Below are positions 56,677 to 64,000 of a stretch of 64,000 nucleotides of DNA, piece by piece. The notes beneath the pieces were generated by a model. That model saw only the letters and a program-made list of their open reading frames with translations. It was not told the DNA's origin and did no database searches. The stretch comes from Neoscytalidium dimidiatum (lineage: Eukaryota; Ascomycota; Dothideomycetes; Botryosphaeriales; Botryosphaeriaceae): NCBI GenBank assembly GCA_037367355.1, contig CM074697.1:4154001-4218000 (forward strand), written 5' to 3'. Each line of letters starts with the position of its first letter. Position 1 is the stretch's first letter. The position numbers and the translations under genes are program-made.

Positions 56677-58320
56677 GATTACTTAGCGCAGGTGAGAAAA
56701 GGAGAAAGGTCAAAAATTCTGGGCGGAATATCATGCCCGCGCTTCTACGAGCTCAGCATTTTATTGATAGTCGAGCGACCCGATCGGGCCTACGAGCCTG
56801 GCACTAAGCGTCTGCGACGCCATTAGAGTTGGGTAGTGGGAAGTCCGCATTTGCGAGACGGGATCTGTAACGTTCATGCGCCTCACCCGGCGCACGGTCG
56901 TCGGGGGCGCCTTGACACGCTAATCTGGGAAGTAAAGGTCGATTTGGTCTACATAGCAGCTAGAGCACAGAGAATCCAGGCAAGTGTGGTGCCACTTTGG
57001 TGCCGAGCCGGTCGTTAGCGTAGCTGGGTGAAGCCCACTGAAGCCCGTAGTCGGACGGATCGACACCCCCGCTGCAACTAGTGCCTGAATTCCTCTCTCC
57101 TGAATTTCCCTACCACATCCAGAGTCTGATACTTGGCAAGCATTAGCCAAGAAAGATGGATGAACACACTAAACTTGTCACAGCTTAGAATTGTCACGAC
57201 GCGTTCAGTATGAGAGCCATGCTTAACTTGGCACTCGCCTTGGCTTCAACCTCTGCTTTTCGCTCCATCGATGACAATTTAGAACGAGGCTAGGCCTCCA
57301 TAGATTGGATTCTAGGCTATATTTATCCTCTGCTAACCAAAACTTAATAATTCTTGGTGACCAAGACTGTAGTGGAGTAAGAGCGATATTCAAAGTGGCT
57401 AATATCTAAGCCCGAAACCATTGCAATAGCTCAGACAATCTTATTCGAATTCGCACCAGCACAGAGAGAACGCATGGGCTTCAAGCGCAGAGGACTTAGA
57501 TTGGAGCTAGCTGACCCGTAGGCACTATCGCTTTGTGTGCGGTTGGACGTCACCGTGTGCAATAGTTTTTTTTAATAGAGTACGCAGTGCTCCAGTAATA
57601 CAGGCCACCGGCCATTAATTGACGCGTAATCTTGGACCATATTTCTGTTAGCCGTAGCTTTTGTGGAAAAAAGGAGCTCAATCCAAAGCGAAACTGCCTT
57701 TTAATGGGTATACAGGGGCGGAGGCCGGGTAGACACATCCGAGGTATCCTATGCATGCAGCTCCAGGTATGCGATACAGTCATTATTAATGTTTTTTTTT
57801 TGGCATCAGGCTGACAAATACTATGAGAGCGGTCCAAGCGGATATATACGGCTCTCCTAAGCTCCAGCGTTCGGGATTCTTACTTAAGCCGGTATAGAAC
57901 TGAGCATTCCTCGGGCGTTCATGGTGGCGGCGGTTTTATCTTTACGTTCGTTGCGTATTTCTTTTGTATAAAAATAGTAAGGAAAGTCTCTCCTTGTAGA
58001 TACGAAGAAGATCCGACGGGTGGTAAGCTTACTATTAAGATAGCAGCAAATTGCCTTAGTCTATGTGCGAAGCTAACATGTTAGAACGGTAAATCAAAGG
58101 GCAATGACTACTATAATAATAGGTAAAAAGCGCATTTAATATCAATCCAGCTACTTTTTGTAGTATCATCCTATCTAAAGGAATTCTAGTCGCCATCGTT
58201 TGCCTTCGAATACTAATGTTGTCTACACCGCTCGGATAGACGTTAGCGATACCGCTTATCCGCAATTACTGTGATCTGAACAGCAATTTCTTGGTCATTT
58301 CGCGATAACTCTAAGAAAAA
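56677..58320. other. Intergenic, no gene seen
   Basis: No recognisable gene on either strand. The right third (57930-58320) is AT-rich and may be repeat-derived. Confidence 0.5.
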
Positions 58321-59106
58321 TTACAAAAGTTTTAGAGTGACTGCGCGTGGAGTGGCAAATGCACTCCCATTACACCCTGCTCTGTATACGTAGTCACATC
58401 CGTTGAATTTCTGCGACTCTATTCCGCGATGCAGATAATTATCAGAAAAAAAGGGGCCTCTGGCCTTGAACAACAGGATTGCCCCTTTAATCTTCCACTT
58501 TCTATTCCGAAATGCTTCTTTCAACGGCCCGAGAGAGCCATCCACGCTGTCTTCTCGGTTGCCAAAAATTCCTACCCAATTATGCCATCTCGTCAAGAAC
58601 TTCCCCGTTGCATTGTAGCCCACACTGTCTCTTAAAATTGTAGTTCTAAATAGAAAGCGCTTTTCGGGTTCCACCAGATGCTTCAATGCTACGAGTGCAG
58701 CAGCTTTACATGCTGGCGCACCTCGCAGACAATGTAGTAGCCAACATGACAGAACGGCATCGAACGATCCGCCCAACACATCAGGTGAAAGTCGGTCATT
58801 CGGTTGCAGAAAGTCAACGTGCACAGGCACACATTTGAAGTGTGAATGCGCAGTCAATACGCGAGTGAAGGTGCGGTCGAGGCAATTGGCATTCAAATCG
58901 ACGAGGGCAACCTCTGAGACACCACTGAGTGGGGCTTGCCAAAGATAATAGCCGGCTCCAACGCCAACATCGAGGATTCGGTGTTTTTGTTGGCGTGCAT
59001 CTTCGGAGGTACTCTGCACGTGCGAGTTGAAAAAGCTGGTAAGATTTGGGTGGGCGGGACAACGCCAAGCAAAAGAGCAGTATAGTCCGAGTACGAGATA
59101 GTTCTA
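58321..59106 (-). pseudogene. Class I SAM-dependent methyltransferase without a visible start (probable 5'-truncated remnant)
   Basis: An open minus-strand frame contains motif I (RILDVGVGAGYYLWQA), the following acidic strand end (VALVDLNANC) and the post-motif stretch FDAVLSCWLLHCLRG, as in small-molecule methyltransferases. The coding-like region extends upstream to NLTSFFNSHVQSTSED, but the frame is closed by a TAG near 59105 and contains no ATG before motif I. An upstream exon could exist, but no clear acceptor was identified. It is separated from the PKS relic by about 0.6 kb and may once have belonged to that cluster. Confidence 0.55.
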
Positions 59107-59679
59107 TACAAATCCCACGAAAATCAAAGGCTATGCGGCCACGACTGCCGAAGCGTCAGGCTTATTGGATTTCGCCATTAGTGCGTGCGACTAGATCCTA
59201 CTACCCACAATGGATGAGAAAAGAACTGGTGGGAAGACTTTAAAACTACATTCGCTCCGCTTGCTGCGGGCTGCTATATACGGCACACTTTAGCTCCTTT
59301 GAAAGTGAATTAAATTACTGACATATACATTGAACATCACAGATTTTTTGCCAAGGATCCAAACAGCCTACTGCCGCCAACATACATCATACCTATCTCC
59401 GAGTCCCACATAGATATACTAGAGGAGTATCTAAGGTGGCGAGGCATCAAAACACAGAACAGTCTACAAAAGGCATAGGAGCAAGATGCACTCGTTAGTG
59501 TAAAGCTATATTCCTTGGAAGGATCATGTTCTGGACTACCGCCTGCCACACCAATAAGGCTAAAATCCTTATTTTCAGGGTCCTCTCGGACCGTAATCGT
59601 CGGCAACATCCCACCTCTAAAGCACATACCTCCAACTACGAATTCTTGAAACGATCTTTGGAACCACTTCGAAGCAACA
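59107..59679. other. Intergenic between divergent relics
   Basis: No gene recognised; probably former promoter DNA of the methyltransferase and PKS relics. Confidence 0.45.
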
Positions 59680-62600
59680 TGGCTATGATTCCGGAACCCA
59701 TCGCCATCATTGGCTCAGAATGTCGCTTTCCAGGCCGCTCCTCCTCACCTTTAAAGCTATGGGAGTTACTACGAGACCTTAAAGACATCCTTTGAGAGTT
59801 TCCTAAGGACAGACTAAAATTATTGAGCTTTTAAAATCCAAACCAAAGTCACTATGGAAGTACGGAATTAGAAAAGACTTTTCTAGCTTAAAATTGTCGG
59901 GTTCTCGACGCATTATTCCTCAACATAAATCCGCTGGAAGCTGCAACCATGGACCCCATATAACGTATTCTCCTCGAGACAGTTTATGAGACTACCGAAG
60001 CTGCTGGCTACAGCATGGAGCAGATGCGAGGAGCTCTCACGTCTGTTTTCGTTGGTCTGATGTCTGCAGACTCCTGGGCTACCGCGATGCGTGATACCGA
60101 ACCCATGCTCACCCACGCCGCACCCGGTATATGCTGGAGCATCATGTCTAATTGCATATCGTATGTCTTCGACCTAAGAGGGCCGTCGATGACAATAGAC
60201 ACGATCTGTTCAAACTCTCTCGTTGCTTTGCACCAGGCGGTCCAAAGCCTTCGTAATGGCGATTTCACTACAGTAATTGTTACCGGTGCAAATCTGCTCC
60301 TCGACGCGTCGATATATTGTTACAATGCAGCCTTCACAGGGTGAGGAAGTTGAGGCAATCGCCCACCAAAGTGATGAACAGGGAACCAATAAGTCACGTG
60401 ACTTCTGCGATCAGTTGGACCCACCCGCTCAGTCGCCAAGGACGGCTGAGCAGATAAGACGAACTAAGTGGAACCCGCTCAGTTAATCTCCTCACGTACT
60501 AAGCGCACCACGCTCAGTAAGCATATAGATTATATACACGTTCCTACTATATACATAAACCACGCTCCGTAGATAGCTTTAACCCTCGTGGTCAACTTCT
60601 CACAACAATTTAAAGTATTTATTAGTAACCTAGCCTTCGCACGCAGTGCTCAGTCACCACATATTCTCTCCCTCGTCTTGTACCCACTCAAGGAAAATCC
60701 CGTGACTAGTTTTCTCCCCCCTTGGTGTTTGATCCTTAGAGGCAGAGGCCCTCCGTTACATAGACATCATGGAGATAAAGTTATAGATGCTGTCATTTGA
60801 CTCTCGCTACCGCATTTGGGACAAAATAGCAAATGGATATGCCAGAGGCGAACGTGGTGCAGCAGTACTACTGAAACCTCTAAACGCAGCCCTTGTAGGC
60901 GGCGACGATATCGAGTGTGTTATTAGAGGAACGGGTGTCAACTCTGATGGACGTACAAAGGGATTCGCCATGCGTAGTGCGGATGCCTAGGCCACTCTTA
61001 TCCGAGAGACTTACAAAAGAGCAGGACTGGACCCTGTGGCCGATAGATGCCAGTATTTCGAATGTCACGGAACTGGAACCCAGGCTGGAAACCCGATTGA
61101 GGCTGAAGCAATTGCAAATGCATTTTTTCCGGAGCTTTAGGACTATGAAGATATAGCTCTGTACGTCGATTCCATCAAGACTGTCATCGGACGTATCGAG
61201 GGGTGTGCCACCTGGGTTGGCACGCGTTCTCAAAGCATCTCTGGGTCTCCAAAACCGCATAGTTCCCGCAACATGCACTTCAACACACTCAATCCCTCAA
61301 TCGAACCTTGTTACAGCAACCTTGAGATTCTCAAATCGTGCATTCCCTGGCCAGATATTCCGAATGGAGCTCGTCGTATCAGTGTAAACAGCTTCGGGTT
61401 TGGTGGGACAGATGCTCATGCCATCATCGAAACTCACGAGAAATGAGAGTCAGCAACTGGCTCCACAACGACCTATTTATGAGGGCCCTCTGGTCTTCTC
61501 CGCTCGGACTGAATCATCTTTATACGCAAGCATTAGATTCTTCACCAACTCCATCGGACCCAACCCATTAGCTGACCTCGAGGGATTGACCTGGGCCCTT
61601 CAGGAGAAACGCGGCGCATTTCCTTTCAGGCATTATTTCTCATCATCTGTCCGTGAGAATTTGATCTTACAAGTGCAGAGTTTTGCCCTGAAAGCCCATC
61701 AGCGCCGATGAGTAATTTGGCCACTCGGACGCTATCACGCGACTTTGATGAAATTCCCAGAGTTCTTGGAATATTCACAGACCAAGGTGCACAATGGGTT
61801 GGCATGGGGGAGGCAATAATTCAAAATTGTCCGCTGTTTCGTGAATCCATTGATCAATGCAAACCATTCCTGGCTGCTCTTCCAGAGTTACTTGCCAAAG
61901 AGACATCTCGGGTCTCCGAAGCTACGCTCTGCCAACCCTTCTGTATACATTGCACTTCGCATTGCTATGTCAGACATCGCTACTACCGCAGGAATCAAGT
62001 TTCCATCTGTTATGGGCCACTCTCCCAGCGAGATTGCTGCCGCATATGCGACGGGAATTCTCTCAGCCTCTTACGCATAAGCTCTTGAGATTTGTTCTTA
62101 GCTTGAGTGGAGAGCAAGCATTGGCGTCGCAGCAAGCAACTCGCCATCTAGCATACCTGTGTCTAGAGACCTAAACGTAACTAAGGAAGTAAAAGCTACC
62201 TTCGATGAACACAAGACCTTTGCCGGAGAGCTTCAGGTTGACACCGCTTATCATTCATATTACATGCTGTCCTGTGCTGATCTTTATCTGGAATCATTGC
62301 AATCTTGCAAGACCAGAGTCAATCAGCCAAGCACTGGTTGCACCTGAATATCTAGAGTGCGCGGAGATGCATCTTTGCTGGATGGTAGTATTGACTATCT
62401 TTCCGGCCAGTACTGGGTAGACAATATGGTGAAGCCCGTGCTCTTCTTACAAGCTGTGGATTTCTCACTGCGAACAGCCCAGAAGTTTGAAAGCGCTGTG
62501 GAATTCGGACCTCACCCCGTATTGAAGGGTCCCGTGACCCAAACGTTCGAATCAGCGCCGCAGTGATGCCCACCGTACACGGGTCTCCTGCAACGTGGAT

Positions 62601-62857
62601 TACACGACGTCAAAGAATTTCCTGGTGGCATTGGATTGTTATGGGCCCATCTCGGTCCTTCATTCATCGACTTTTCCGGTTATCGCGCAGCTTTCAACGG
62701 TTTTGGAGGAGCAAAGCCGAAGTTACTAAAATATCTACTATCTGATTCCTGTGATCACGACAAGATTTACTGGAAAGAAGGTCGTGTCTCCCGAAACTAC
62801 GTCTCCACAAATAGACACCGCACGAAATACTTGGTCGCTATTGAACTGGTTAGTTGA
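59680..62857 (+). pseudogene. Reducing-type iterative polyketide synthase pseudogene (KS-AT fragment)
   Basis: The start at 59680 gives [19 protein letters not shown], the standard KS opening. KS blocks follow: MTIDTICSNSLVALHQAVQS (active-site Cys), [33 protein letters not shown] and NSFGFGGTDAHAIIET. The AT domain has GIFTDQGAQWVGMG, GHSPSEIAAAYATG (the usual Gly after GHSx replaced) and AVEFGPHPVLKGP. Many in-frame stops and shifts occur, for example TGA after KDIL, TAA in place of Gln in MDPxxRILLETVYE, and TAG in [15 protein letters not shown]-like DNA (60343-60787) is inserted in the KS. Homology ends before a dehydratase domain, at the TA-rich block. Non-functional. Confidence 0.9.
60343..60787. 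mobile_element. LTR-like insertion inside the PKS relic
   Basis: The KS reading is interrupted between LLLDASIYC and [12 protein letters not shown]. The intervening DNA has repeated CGCTCAGT motifs, a TATATACATAAACC promoter-like box and GTAGATAGCTTTAACCCTCG followed by TGGTCAACTTCTCAC. The order and several words match the LTR-like core at 21115-21420. Clean ends and a target duplication were not identified. Confidence 0.4.
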
Positions 62858-62939
62858 TGGGGTGCTGTATTAAGCAGTAATGATCAGTAGAATGAATGAA
62901 TTGGCATGCTGGTGAAAAACACCGAATGAGGGTAATTAT

Positions 62940-64000
62940 ATACATTCAGTATACGCTAATAAGTAAGCGAAATTGGTGGCGGAATTAAGTGTAAAAGGAA
63001 CGTGCTATAATAGAAAAAACAATAACTATAATACTAGTATTTAATATACCCCCTTCGTAAGATACGTAGAGTCTTACGAAAAGACCGTAGGGAGCCTTAT
63101 TAAAAGCTATAGAGGTGTTACTTTTATCGTATTAGTATAATAATAAGTAAAATCTTTCTTATAACTTACTAAGTACGTATTAATAATTAAAATTAATAAT
63201 TTTATAATTTTCTAGGTAGTTAGAAGCGTAAAGAACGAAAAAATAAAGAGTATAGTAGTAGGAAGATAGTCGTATAACGTAATATCTATATAGAATACTA
63301 GTAAACGAGGTACTTATAACTCTTATAGAGGAAAGAAAGTTAATAGTAGAGCGAGAATAGCGAGTATATATAGAGTATTTTCTACTAGACGGTCGGCGAA
63401 AACGTAACGTTTAAATATAGTAGTAGGCGTAACGTTAGAATAAATAATTTACTATATTATATAGAACTAACTAGAAAACCTATAGTATTAAATAGGTTTA
63501 TTAATAGATAACTATTAATTACTTCGTATTTAATATATTATATAAATTTAGTAACTATACGAAAGTAAGATATTATTATCTTATAAGTACTTTCGTTATA
63601 CTATTAACTACTATTTTAGCTATCGGCGTCTATTTTAGCTTAATTATCTATATTTATACTTTCTAGCGAAGCTAGTATTAGTATATATTAATATATCGTA
63701 GGCTAGTATTAAGTTTTAGTTTTAATTTATTTATAAGCTCTAGTATTCGCCTATTATCGTATTATATTTTAATTTTATATTCTAGATTAAAGCTTATATT
63801 CTTAAAGAATCTTTTCTATTAAATAATATAGCGAGCGGTTTCTAATAGTACGAGAAGTTTAGCTTTAGTAGTAGAAGTTAAAACTATACGCTACTTTCTA
63901 ATACTCTAGTCTACTAGTATACTAAAAAGAATAAAGATAAATTCTTAGTAGCTTTTTCTTATATTCGTATTCGTAGCGAATAAGATATTACTACTAGCTA
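62940..64000. mobile_element. TA-rich RIP-type degenerate repeat
   Basis: Over 1 kb of strongly TA-rich sequence with no open frames, reaching the right edge. Composition resembles 20936-21110 and 21440-21848 and is characteristic of RIP-inactivated transposons; the original element cannot be identified by eye. Confidence 0.55.

Overview
The window is nuclear DNA of a filamentous ascomycete (Pezizomycotina). The evidence is short 42-72 nt introns with CTRAY branch points, a dispersed 5S rRNA gene, fungal secondary-metabolism genes, secreted cysteine-rich proteins, and TA-rich blocks with C-to-T type damage as left by repeat-induced point mutation (RIP). Exon structures were worked out by hand, so single splice sites may be off even where the family call is firm.

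Left part (1-16 kb): a partial charged protein running off the left edge, a spliced secreted M14 zinc carboxypeptidase, an MFS transporter flanked by two oppositely oriented ~120-bp solo-LTR-like elements with perfect 5-bp target duplications, a 5S rRNA gene, an enolase-superfamily relic, a small hypothetical protein, a DUF7924-like protein, a patatin-like phospholipase pseudogene, a quinone-oxidoreductase/alcohol-dehydrogenase-like gene behind a CCAAT repeat array, and a cysteine-synthase-like gene broken by one base in a T run.

Middle (17-30 kb): a secreted protein with a Kex2-like site and an apparent frameshift; then four minus-strand paralogues of a small secreted cysteine-rich family, here called the REW family after its WR(L/Y)REW core, interrupted by a RIP-type retroelement relic; another secreted cysteine-rich protein; and decayed SRPK-kinase and FAD-oxidoreductase genes.

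Right part (30-64 kb): a 5001-residue NRPS transcribed leftward, divergent from a 1261-residue ABCB-type exporter. Together they look like a small peptide-metabolite locus. The NRPS reads A-T-E-C-A-T-C-T-C-A(truncated)-T-C-A-T-CT: one module has no adenylation domain and another keeps only a gutted C-terminal piece. Beyond it lie a damaged carboxylesterase, an intact Nramp metal transporter with a probable GC-AG intron, a methyltransferase without a visible start, and a reducing-PKS pseudogene (KS-AT) interrupted by LTR-like sequence and ending in a TA-rich block. The mix of young-looking metabolite and effector-like genes with pseudogenes and RIP-type relics is typical of an accessory or subtelomere-like compartment (inference).
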